Assembly: GCA_016801845.1 (NCBI GenBank)
Contig: CM028910.1
Location: 14,910,629-14,974,628, forward strand
Origin: Polydactylus sextarius
Taxonomy: Eukaryota > Chordata > Actinopteri > Polynemidae
Direction of reading: 5' to 3'
DNA: 64,000 bases
The position numbers were made by a program, and so were the translations under genes. This document shows positions 38,001 to 45,800 of the stretch, one piece after another. A model generated the notes under the pieces. It had not been told where the DNA came from, ran no database searches, and worked only from the letters and a program-made list of their open reading frames with translations. The stretch's first letter is position 1. Every line of letters begins with the position of its first letter.

Positions 38001-39093
38001 CATTCACAAAGAAACAGACAGTGTAAAGTTGTTGTTCTAACTGAATGCTTATGCCCCAGAGGACATTCTGTCCGTGGCAACACAAGTCTCCTGACAGCCC
38101 AATGACTCAACACAGGACCTAGTGGATATGTAAACAAACTCTTATGTCTCCATACACACAGGCACATCTCTGCAGCCATGCTGTGACACTTTCCTGTATT
38201 ATTCATATCCCAAAATTTCACAGGCTGAGGAAAACATCATTATCTCATGTAATTTTTATGTTGCAAGTACAGAATATGGAGCCAAAAAAAAAAAAAATCA
38301 CACTATGATACTGACCTCTACTGGTGAAAAAACTACACTGCATGCTAAAAGAGCAAAAAATAACAGAGGCTGTTTATAAATTTGTCTTTTTTTGTTCACC
38401 ATGAAGCAGATGTGAGTCACTTATTACCTGTGGTACTTACATTGATAATTAATGGTTTTATTAAGCCTCGCTGTTCCCATTCAAATAAAAGTGTGTTAGT
38501 ATTTTTTAAACATTTTGCTATATTTAGTACTTTACTTTCAGAATTCCAAAATATTACAAGATAAACAGCAGTGTACGCAGTAACAGGAGTCATCTTTGAC
38601 TTGTCAGAAGTGGTTCTCATTACCTTTGTGCTGCCTTCAGGGTCTAACACGTTGACACAGGAAATGTACTCCTGCATTGCCTGCTCTGCCTCCATGTCTC
38701 CAAGCTGCTTCCAGGCTTGCCTATAATGATGTCATCATAACTGTCAACATTATTATCATCACAATCGTCATTTGCAGTTTCCAGATATTAAAAAGTTGTG
38801 GTTAAAAATAGATAAAAGCAGTAAACTAGACATTTGAACTTTTAACATCTGAACTTTTATTCAAATACAGAATTTAACAGCGCATTGTAGTGTCTAGTTA
38901 ACGTTTATGAATGGGTCTAATTTTACATGTTACTGTAATTTACTTAATTGATAAGAGAACACAAAAAGATTTGTTTAAGGAGCAGAAACATTTCATTTTA
39001 AACTCATGAGTGCAATGACAACCAATTATGCAATGTATAAAGAGTAGATAAGCAGATGCTCTTCCCCCCTCTCTCTCTCTCTCTGTCTCACTG

Positions 39094-39125
<32 letters not shown>

Positions 39126-39777
39126 TAGCTCTTTACATTAACAGGTTTACAGCCCACAACAACAACATCACCCACGTATGTCAAAAGATTATATTGACAA
39201 CTGATCAAGTTAACGCTACTTACCACTTTCTCTGTCCTTCAAAGTCAAAGAAGCCAGGCTTTGGTGTATTGCACTTTCCCACTTTGACCTGTGAACACAT
39301 CAAGTGTCAATGATTCATCTAAACGTAAAGATCACTAATATCAGCTTGTAACACACAGCTACTGACCTGAGTCAGCTGTCAAAAATCAGCGATGAAGTCT
39401 GAATACTGCGCCTCCCTTGTGTGAGGATTTATGTATTTATCTAAAACCTTATTGAAATCAGACTACGCTACCACAGCGCCATTAAGTGTTAAAATTACCT
39501 GTTTGTAGCGGGCGTACAGGTACAGCAGCTGGTCCCTGCTGGCCGTCTGGACCAGGTGTTGTACGCGGTCGGCTGCAGATTCAAACTCCCTCTCCAGCTC
39601 TTCTCCCTCCAGCCGGTCTCCCATTTCCATGGCGCTACAGTCAAACTTCCCCAAACCCAGGTCCGAGTCAGAGTCTGAGCCTGCTCCACCGAGGGGCTCC
39701 CCTGTGTCGGGCCGAGCTGGGTCTGTACCTGAGCCCGTCGCAGTGTCCGGAGAGGACGACGGCGACCCAGAAGCCAT
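9429..39777 (-). CDS. acbd6: acbd6: acyl-CoA-binding domain-containing protein 6 (8 coding exons)
   Basis: Joined exons 39777-39499, 39288-39224, 38720-38624, 35963-35884, 32057-31952, 28967-28878, 12571-12541 and 9583-9429 give 903 nt, 300 residues plus stop. All introns are GT-AG and all phases agree. Residues 1-60 are an acidic Ser/Asp-rich leader. An acyl-CoA-binding domain spans about 62-145, with YARYKQ at 88-93 and the exon 2 motif KPGFFDFEGQRKW. A linker (148-174) holds TGFGG. The C-terminus has two ankyrin repeats (about 209-238 and 242-271). The protein aligns end to end with vertebrate ACBD6 (human 282 residues). Family knowledge: a cytosolic and nuclear protein that binds long-chain acyl-CoA and stimulates N-myristoyltransferase. 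The start is supported by an in-frame TAA at 39790-39792, 15 bases upstream of the ATG, and by a good Kozak context (ACAATGG). No stop, frameshift or missing exon was seen, so the gene appears intact. Confidence 0.97.
9690..10240 (+). repeat. Teleost interspersed repeat copy (class not assigned)
   Basis: Segments such as GCCATGATTTTGCTGTGGCT (about 9698), repeated stretches around GACTTTAGTGATCC and AACTTTGGTGATGCC, TTTGTCCAATAGTTTGG (about 10148) and CCCATCAGCCTCAACT (about 10181) followed by CTAATTAGCAAGTGTTA match, from memory, a very common percomorph dispersed repeat. The copy is decayed and begins about 100 bp inside the intron from the last exon of acbd6. Confidence 0.55.
10915..11470. 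promoter_or_regulatory. Candidate conserved noncoding block in acbd6 intron 7
   Basis: Largely repeat-poor sequence of balanced composition, broken only by short GT tracts around 11040-11130. It holds TGATTGACAG (about 10980), TTTAGCCGGC, and TCAATTAATCACTTGCC (about 11393-11409). It differs in texture from the surrounding intron. Conservation cannot be seen from one sequence, so this is inference. Confidence 0.25.
12541..12571 (-). CDS. acbd6: acbd6 coding exon 7 (31-nt exon)
   Basis: Ten codons, DNEGQTALHY, plus one base of Ala250. It starts the second ankyrin repeat. The acceptor is TTACAG and the donor GTAAGA. It is isolated between introns of 16.3 kb and 3.0 kb; because 31 is not a multiple of three, skipping it would break the frame. 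Confidence 0.94.
13195..13400 (+). repeat. Decayed interspersed repeat, family A copy 1
   Basis: TTCCAGTTTCTCAAATGTG, TTTGTGTTTTTGAATGTTAG and GAAAATAATTGCTGATT lie in the same order as in the copies at 15417 and 21629. The copy is diverged, and limits are approximate. Confidence 0.4.
14060..14090. repeat. (GT)n microsatellite
   Basis: Uninterrupted TG run of about 31 bases. Confidence 0.95.
14460..14802. repeat. Polypyrimidine tract ending in (TC)n
   Basis: About 250 bases of almost pure C/T on the plus strand (14460-14710), a short mixed interval, then a 60-base (TC)n run at 14740-14802. Mirror-symmetric pyrimidine sequence of this type can form triplex (H-) DNA. Confidence 0.85.
15417..15705 (+). 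repeat. Interspersed repeat, family A copy 2
   Basis: Contains GTTGAATCACCAACTATTT, GCATCATTGTAAAATCAATA, GGGAAACTGTGACAGACATT and AGGGAAAATAATCAGCAG, the order of a common teleost dispersed repeat that I recall. A 125-codon open frame on the opposite strand here (15798-15421) is a by-product of the repeat, not a gene. Confidence 0.6.
17377..17424. repeat. (GT)n microsatellite, 48 bp
   Basis: Uninterrupted GT run. Confidence 0.95.
18025..18545 (-). mobile_element. Tc1/mariner-like transposon remnant
   Basis: The left edge carries AAGTATGTGAACCCTTT, wording typical of Tc1-like terminal repeats in fish. On the minus strand, 18332-18291 encodes DLDFNPTKMLWDEW, matching the C-terminal DLNPIE-LW signature of Tc1-type DDE transposases, followed by SKTLPECC. 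The expected catalytic Glu of that motif is Lys, and stops interrupt the frame upstream. Only the 3' part of the element remains; the rest is missing or unrecognisable. Right limit approximate. Confidence 0.65.
20260..20480. promoter_or_regulatory. Candidate conserved noncoding block in acbd6 intron 6
   Basis: Repeat-free, GC-moderate sequence with GCACTAATTAAATCTG (about 20281) and TGGTCAAATTAGCCCC (about 20358), that is, homeodomain-like TAAT cores. It differs from the surrounding AT-rich intron. Inference only. Confidence 0.22.
21629..21882 (+). repeat. Interspersed repeat, family A copy 3
   Basis: Contains AACATCGTAAACTGAATATC, TTTGGGTTTTGGGTTG, GTCTGGGAAACTGGGACTGG and a closing GATTGATTGATCATTGTTAG. 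It aligns in order with the copy at 15417 (for example CATTGTAAAATCAATATGTT there, and TGGGAAACTGTGACAG). Confidence 0.6.
22719..22760. repeat. (GT)n microsatellite
   Basis: GT run of about 42 bases with one GC interruption. Confidence 0.95.
23120..23148. repeat. (CA)n microsatellite
   Basis: Uninterrupted CA run. Confidence 0.95.
24455..24675. promoter_or_regulatory. Candidate conserved noncoding block in acbd6 intron 6
   Basis: Repeat-free stretch containing TTAATTAGAATTAG (24631-24644), two adjacent LIM/Antp-type homeodomain cores, plus CTCAATTAAGTTATGAATTT (about 24555). Inference from motif content and texture only. Confidence 0.28.
25322..25350. repeat. (CA)n microsatellite
   Basis: CA run of about 28 bases, ending in CGCA. 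Confidence 0.95.
28645..28744. repeat. Short direct repeats followed by a 13-bp perfect hairpin
   Basis: CTGAAATGC occurs at 28645, 28656 and 28665, with CTGAAAT again at 28681. Then GGAGTTACTGACT (28715-28727) is exactly complementary to 28732-28744 around CTAC. Confidence 0.85.
28878..28967 (-). CDS. acbd6: acbd6 coding exon 6 (first ankyrin repeat)
   Basis: 90 nt, phase 0 on both sides, encoding GRALLHWACDRGHKELVSVL and LQHKADINCQ. This is a textbook ankyrin repeat. Acceptor TGCAG, donor GTGAGT. Confidence 0.97.
28968..31951 (-). other. acbd6: acbd6 intron 5
   Basis: A 2984-bp GT-AG intron with a (GT)n run at 29328-29363 and AT-rich sequence around 30300-31000. There is a repeat-poor interval at about 31400-31680. 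No coding sequence was recognised apart from the flanking exons. Confidence 0.85.
29328..29363. repeat. (GT)n microsatellite
   Basis: Uninterrupted GT run of about 35 bases. Confidence 0.95.
31952..32057 (-). CDS. acbd6: acbd6 coding exon 5
   Basis: 106 nt: one base completes Arg174, then 35 codons beginning EEDKNIFDYCRENNIDHITK, which is almost identical to the mammalian protein. It ends DEE with donor GTAACT. Confidence 0.97.
33770..34065. promoter_or_regulatory. Candidate conserved noncoding block in acbd6 intron 4
   Basis: Contains ATGAATTATGAATAACTCAT (about 33810), the exact octamer ATTTGCAT (33869-33876), and CAACTAATCAATAGG (about 34000). It is free of simple repeats. Inference from content; conservation not testable here. 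Confidence 0.3.
34193..34258. repeat. Interrupted (CA)n tract
   Basis: CA repeats broken by TATA and AAA interruptions. Confidence 0.9.
34964..35007. repeat. (GT)n microsatellite
   Basis: GT run of about 44 bases with one TCTG interruption near its start. Confidence 0.95.
35884..35963 (-). CDS. acbd6: acbd6 coding exon 4
   Basis: 80 nt, phase 0 in and phase 2 out. It encodes the linker, including RTGFGGAAVSSLYQEEEMI, which matches the NTGFGGPVISSLYHEE segment of the mammalian protein. The donor is CAG|GTATTT. The exon is too short to stand out by frame length alone. Confidence 0.93.
35964..38623 (-). other. acbd6: acbd6 intron 3
   Basis: A 2660-bp GT-AG intron, AT-rich, with only short homopolymers. 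No coding or mobile sequence was recognised. Confidence 0.85.
38624..38720 (-). CDS. acbd6: acbd6 coding exon 3
   Basis: 97 nt: one base completes Trp115, then 32 codons (QAWKQLGDMEAEQAMQEYIS and onward to GSTK). It forms the last helix of the ACB domain. Acceptor TATAG, donor GTAATG. Confidence 0.95.
38721..39223 (-). other. acbd6: acbd6 intron 2
   Basis: A 503-bp intron with a (TC)n/(CA)n compound repeat at 39068-39126. Nothing else was recognised. Confidence 0.85.
39068..39126. repeat. Compound (TC)n-(CA)n microsatellite
   Basis: TC units run into CA units, with short CTGTCTCA interruptions. Confidence 0.95.
39224..39288 (-). CDS. acbd6: acbd6 coding exon 2
   Basis: 65 nt encoding VKVGKCNTPKPGFFDFEG and QRK, plus two bases of the following Trp codon. 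The acceptor is CACAG and the donor GTAAGT. This is the most conserved part of the ACB domain. Confidence 0.96.
39499..39777 (-). CDS. acbd6: acbd6 coding exon 1
   Basis: 93 codons, phase 0 at the end. It encodes the variable acidic leader, including the alternating SDSDSD stretch (about residues 34-39), and the first helices of the ACB domain up to RDQLLYLYARYKQ. The donor is CAG|GTAATT. CpG-rich like a promoter-proximal exon. Confidence 0.96.
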
Positions 39778-39990
39778 TGTTGTTGTTGTTTATATCTTAT
39801 CGCCAGACACGACGAGCGCCGCGAATAAGCGTCAAAAATTATTTACCGCAAAGGGAGATCCGCTGCCGTATAATTGTTTGTATTGTATTGTCACAGGCGG
39901 TTTAGTTTTTTTTAATCCGTTATCGATAAGATTCCGTGACAGTCGGATCTGTTTCCACCGCTGGTCCGTCTCTGGTCCTGTCAACTAAAA
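39778..39990 (-). promoter_or_regulatory. acbd6: acbd6 promoter / 5' UTR region
   Basis: A CpG-bearing stretch just upstream of the ATG (for example GACACGACGAGCGCCGCGAA near 39806), with TTATCGATAAG at about 39921. The in-frame TAA at 39790-39792 marks 5' UTR. No TATA box at a convincing distance; transcription start not located. Confidence 0.4.
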
Positions 39991-41184
39991 GCCTCGGCTA
40001 AACCTCGTGCTAACGACAAAAGTTCCGCTTATGATGCTGCTCGGTGTTCCAGATAAACTGGCGCCCCACGGTGCTCCAGATGTTGCACCCGCAGATTCGA
40101 GAGTGCATGGTTCACAATGAGTACATGTCCTATAGGAACTGCGTTTAAATTGTGTTGGTCAGTGAACTGTTGACAAAGACTTATTACTGCTATAAACATG
40201 GTGCATTGTTTAAAAAAAAAAAAAAAACTATAGTTCAAAAAGTACAGTATTACTTTACAGCAAGTTCAAACCAAAGGACAAACTAATTTTCCTCACCTTC
40301 CAAATTCAGGGAGCAGTTCATTGTGTGGCTGATAGATTACTTGATAGCCACAAAGCTAAAGGTCAAGCTTGGGTGTAGATATCAACGCACTGCAATGAAA
40401 GTTATTGTGTGGACCTACATTACACCAGTCTGAATGATGTGAAGTTTGGCAGGTGTGTCCCAGCAAAAGGTCAGTGACACTAAGTCACCATGTCAGTCCC
40501 TTTTTCATAACTTGATATGTACAGTTTGTAAGTGTATAAAATTTCATTCAACTATTTACATACATGTTAAGTAAACGCTAATCACAACTGTACAGGCATA
40601 TTAAACAACGTAGCAATAAATGTAAGATTGTAGCATAAAATCAACATAAAGGGAAGGTGCATGGACACATTTAGACAAGTTTCTCCTCACACTGACTGTA
40701 TGATTATATAAGAGAGAAATTTGGGAGGTGTTCAAACAAACAGTTGTAAAAAGTGTCTCAGCTAGAGTGTAGGCTGAAGCAGATTAGTAAGCATAATTAT
40801 TGAGTATAATTATGTAATTAGTAGGTACATAAGTAGTTTTTTCAAATACAGATTAAAACTTGTCTTATTGCACACACGATTATTATTATTATTGTTGTTG
40901 TTGTTGTTGTTACACGAGAATGACGAATCTGCGGATATAAAATCTGAAGCACCGTATGGCAGCAGTTAACATGAAGACCAGTTAACCTGAACCACCAGGC
41001 TTCGGCGTGTTCCTGCAGTAGTAAGTATAAAACATATTACTCAACACAACAAAGACACAAAAGCACTCTGAAATTGTTATTGTTATTATTATTTTAAACG
41101 TATTTTTGTTTATAATTTACTCATAATTGTTATGACTATGCTTTTTATTGATGTTTATGCACAAAGTCACTCAGTTACCAGCTA

Positions 41185-41217
<33 letters not shown>

Positions 41218-41656
41218 GATCGTTGAATGTTAGTAACAGTTGTTGCTCTGATCAAATCAAACAATGATCAAATCTGTCAAAAATATGAGATATTCGCACT
41301 TTATCTCGTAGTGTTACAGCTGCCGACGCAATAGGTTTAAATGTGCGGACTGATTTAAAAATAAATAAATAAATAAAATAAACGTATTATCTTACCGATG
41401 TTAGCTAAATGTTGTACCTGTTGATATCTTCATCTTCTAACGCAGGTGAGTAATGGTTTCAACTTCATCACCAACCACTGTTTTACTTTCTTCTCTGTCC
41501 GACATGAATTCAATTCATCCAGACTGTCGGATCATTCGCAAATATTAGCACAATATCTAAAATATCAAGCGTTATCGCATTTTTTTTTTTATTGACATCT
41601 ATCATGAAGTAAATCAGACGCGTTTATTGCACAAAAGCTGCATTAACGCAGTTTGT

Positions 41657-41672
41657 CCAGCAGGTGTCGCTA
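41657..41672 (+). promoter_or_regulatory. CTCF-like motif
   Basis: CCAGCAGGTGTCGCTA matches the CTCF core CCASYAGRKGGCGCTR at all but one position (T for G at position 11). It sits between the two divergent promoters. Confidence 0.35.
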
Positions 41673-42349
41673 TTGACACAATCCTGATCTATCACCTGTT
41701 CTGCTCCTGCAACAACAAACTAGAAAATTCACCCAAACTCATCTGAATAAAAAGCTGATTGGGTAAACTTTCAGACACTCAACAGACAAGATAATTACCC
41801 TTCTCTGTAAGATTTTCAGTTTTTTCCACTGACACACAAACACACATCAGACTCTGTCAGGGATATTTTTTTTTAGGTTCTTGCTCGTTATCTTTGTTAT
41901 AAATTAGAGGAGTATAGAGTTTAGCATGATGAGGTCTTTTAATGGCAGCCTATTATCCACTTTTCTTAAATCCCGCTCTGCTTTTGTGGAGCTTCTTCGT
42001 TAAAACAGACATTCAAGTAGGTTTTTCCACAACCAGATAAATTGTAGAAATGTAAGAACTCTGCTCATCCATGTTTATAACAATAATAATCAGAATTGAC
42101 AGCAGTAAAGAGACAAAGAGATGAAAACAGTCTATTATCATTTAAAATAATGTTTAAAGTCATGTCTCCACTATTATCTGATGTAAACTGATTGTATTAT
42201 ATGAGATAAAGGTTTGACTTAATCCCGTCCCTTTCTTTGCAGATAAACAACAACAGCTTTAATAACAAGCTTCTCAGACTAAAACTATTCTACTAAATAA
42301 ATAAAGTAGTGAGGAAGGTGAGGGGATCCCTGGTCTCTCCAAACATTTT

Positions 42350-42784
42350 GACAGGAGGTCCCAACAACGCCCGGCGCTCTGCTGACGCAACCACGTCGCT
42401 GAGGCTCAATGCGATGGCGGACCGCAGTGTCCCCAGACCTGCCCTGGGAGGGACGGAGCAAAGTCACTGAGCCACTCTGAGCGGCTCCGCAACACCGCCG
42501 TGCGACCACCTGTTAAAGACAAGAGGGCTGCTTGTCGTCGTTGCCGTCCCTCCCCGTGAAAATAGTATGAAGGCACAGGATAAACTCGGGGTGCACTGAC
42601 CGGGACTAGCCTGAAGTGGTGGAGTGAGTGAGGATCGGAGCGGAGTGCGCTCAGCAGCCTGACGCATGTTGAGCCGCCTGCAACTTGACTGACATAACAA
42701 AAGTCGCGTCGACGGGGAAAGGGGACGGCAGCCGCTCTCGGATTTTTTTAGCGGAGGTTTGAGGGGGACACTTGTTCCGGCAAA
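42350..42784 (+). promoter_or_regulatory. xpr1: xpr1 CpG-rich promoter / 5' UTR
   Basis: Dense CpG (about 15 CpG in the 150 bases around 42360-42510) in contrast to the AT-rich flanks. It contains a YY1-like GCGATGGCGGAC (about 42411) and a CRE-like TGACGCAA (about 42383). The transcription start cannot be fixed from sequence. Confidence 0.5.
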
Positions 42785-42853
42785 ATGAAATTCGCGGAGC
42801 ATCTTTCGTCCCACATCACTCCTGAGTGGAGGAAACAGTATCTTCAGTATGAG
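42785..42853 (+). CDS. xpr1: xpr1 coding exon 1
   Basis: 23 codons ending QYLQYE, phase 0, donor GAG|GTAAAG. The ATG has A at -3. Confidence 0.95.
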
Positions 42854-45800
42854 GTAAAGTGAATTTTATCTTTAATCTGAAATAATAATAATAAAAAATC
42901 CATTGTGGACGTGGGTATAGACGAAACTCAGAAACAGGCTCCGTCCAATTCACCTGGTAAATTATCTTAGGAAGCTGTAGGTGAGAGTTAAAAATTAACT
43001 ATGACAAAGATTTAAAAGCATTTTTAAGTATATATACATATATATTAGATTCAGTTGGGTACAGCCACATGAGAGCAATGGAAGAGCCAATAAACGACAG
43101 GAGAGATAAGAGATGCCCCATTGTTTATGGAGGGTAAATTGGCTGCTGTTGATAACAACTATAAGAAGCTTTACGTGTTTATTATTGTTGTTTGCTGACT
43201 TTATAAAACCTCATATGAACGCTATTAATACTTTAATGAACAATTAAATGCTTTTAATACTGTGAAAAATGTCACAATATTTCAAGTCTTTTATTTGATA
43301 ATAATTCATAGATTAAATTGGTTGGAAAAAATGGGAAAAAATTATTATTTTTCTTATTCTCTTGGCAAAAAAAGATTTATATAAATTATAGTGCTTTCAA
43401 ACACATTTTTGTTTTTTTTTTCTTATTTTATTTTCTTATAAATGAAGAATATATATATATATATATATATATGAAGAAAAATGTTTTAATCTGTTTATTA
43501 GCCATTGTTGTAGGTCCAACCACAATTTTGTGCTGTAATTTCTTGTAATTTGCAGCAATCAAAACAGAAAACAAGGGTAATCTCACAGAGGAAAAAAGAT
43601 ATCATTTTTGTTAAATATCAAATTATTTATAATTTTTGCCCAATTTTCAAAACAACGCTGACTTATTATTGTATTTTTATCTTATCTTATTATTTTTATT
43701 TGCAGCAAGATTCTTTGTTTTTAATATTTTTTGATAGAAATAGATCGTCGTCTGAACCTATCAGACTTTCAGAAGAGGATAGTCTATCTGGTTTCTGATT
43801 TCTGTGGATTTACAGGGATCTTGGTGTGTTAACATGGTCTTTGTTTGGTGGTGTACAGGACTTGAGGACTGTTTTATTTTCACACTCCACTTATTACTCG
43901 CACTATATTGCAGACATGCAGTGACAGGACAGGCTGCTTCGTTCCATTTAGCTCTATGAATTATAGACAAAGACCCTGTTCTCTTCAACCCCAGAAACCT
44001 ACATCCCAGAAGAACAGAAGCTCACTGCACTGAGTCTTAATTTGGAAACATATCCTGAACATTACTATTCATTTGGGGAATTGCTGCAGCAGACATTTGG
44101 ATCCATCCACTCCACCATGAATAATATGGTCAGTGTGTAATCAGGGTGTAATAAAGATATCTTCAGACAACATAATTAAATTGGAAGGAAATTAAAGAGA
44201 TGATATATGTAATTAACACAATAGTATCATTTAATTCTAATTGCCCATTAACACACATGCGCAGCCTTTCTGGGGTCTTTGTATGTACAGACTGCCGCAC
44301 TGAGCCCAGGGACAGATGCATGGCCATACCAGCCATTTTACACCTCCAGTCTTCTCCTCGACGCTCACTGACCTGACATGGTTGATGATAGATTTTCTCT
44401 GTCATATGTGTGTATTCATGTTACTGTTTATTAGATATAACAATCTTGAAGGCACATAGAAGTGAGTTTTCTAACATGCTGACCTGCTAACATGCTTCTA
44501 ACAATGTATCTTCCAATATAGGTGCTTTAAATTGTTAAAAATGCTCTTATGAGATGATCACTTGTTCTTTATCATAATTGATAATCTTTTAAATGTTTAA
44601 AAGGGAGAGTTTAGTGCTGAATTACTGCAATATCTGATTTCTGTGAACAGGGAAGATCACCAGAGTTAATCAGCATATATCAAAAGCAAACAAGTCCGGT
44701 GTGAACACAGATGTAATCAGTCATTGATACATGATCCATGCCTTTATTTTAATCATCCAGTCTATACTAACCTATTGTTGTCACATGTTCAGATATGTAG
44801 GACTGGGGGATTGCTCTCTTATGTAAACATTTGTCTTCTTTCCTACATATGAATTTTGGATTTGCAATGATGGGAATGGATTTGTCTTATTTCTGATGCT
44901 GTCAGTCTTTGTCTGACCTCTATAAACACTATAACATCTTGAGTGGGCGGGGCCAGGAGATATCAGGGCGAGAGCACACACCTACAGATGATGGACATCT
45001 TATTCAAGGCTTTTCTGCCCTGAGAGATCAGTTAAGAGACAAGGACAAAAATCAAGTTTTATTCAGGCAGTAAAAGTCAGTAAACTAAAGTGATATGGGT
45101 CCCTGAGATAAAAAAAAAAAAAAAAAAGAGAGAGAGAGACTTTAATACAAAATCAATTCACTCTGAAAAATGCAAAGCCTGGATTTACTGCTGTGGTCCA
45201 ACACAAGCAGCTCACAGACCAATACAGACACCAGATATGTTGAAATACATTCAGTAAACATGTAGTTACTGTCATCACAAACAGCTCCTCATGTATTTGT
45301 TGTGTATTCGGTGTTGCTGTGGCCACTGCAGCCAAGAGAAACTGATGAATTGTAATTCAGTTGTTCTAATAAATGACTTGGGCAACAACATGGGTAATTT
45401 TTTTTATCTGTCGTCCATACATAGAGTAAAAATGTGATATTTCCACAGTGGCTCTACCTGTGGCTTATACAATAATACAGTTGCTTCTGTTCAGCTGACT
45501 GTGTTTGAAGTGATATTATGGCCATTGTGTGCTAGTTGGATTAATTAACCTGCTGCCCAGTGTTTTTTTTTTTTTTTCACTCTCCTCCTATTTTGGAGTA
45601 CGCCATTGTGTGGAAATCTGTGTGCTGCTTATTCAGATTGGTCAGCTGGTTTCTATGCAGATGAGAATTATGCAGCAACGTGAGTGTTTCTGCAAGTACA
45701 GGCTTTAGTTAGTAAGTCACTTCATCTGAACATGGAGGCATTGACAAGGAGACTGAGTGATCAAGTAATTAGGGCGTGTTCGTTATCCTGTGGGATTTTA

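Larger units (their letters stand above)
39778..42784. other. Divergent intergenic region between acbd6 and xpr1
   Basis: About 3.0 kb between the two start codons. The acbd6 side (to about 39990) and the xpr1 side (about 42350-42784) are CpG-rich and should hold the 5' UTRs and promoters. The middle is AT-rich with poly(A)/(T) tracts (40211, 41189-41217), an (ATT)n(GTT)n run at 40880-40911, an AAAT repeat near 41361 and a CTCF-like site at 41657. Confidence 0.75.

Noticed and set aside
39486..39988. Long plus-strand frames opposite acbd6 exon 1
   Set aside because: Antisense shadows of a GC-rich coding exon whose minus-strand frame matches ACBD6.
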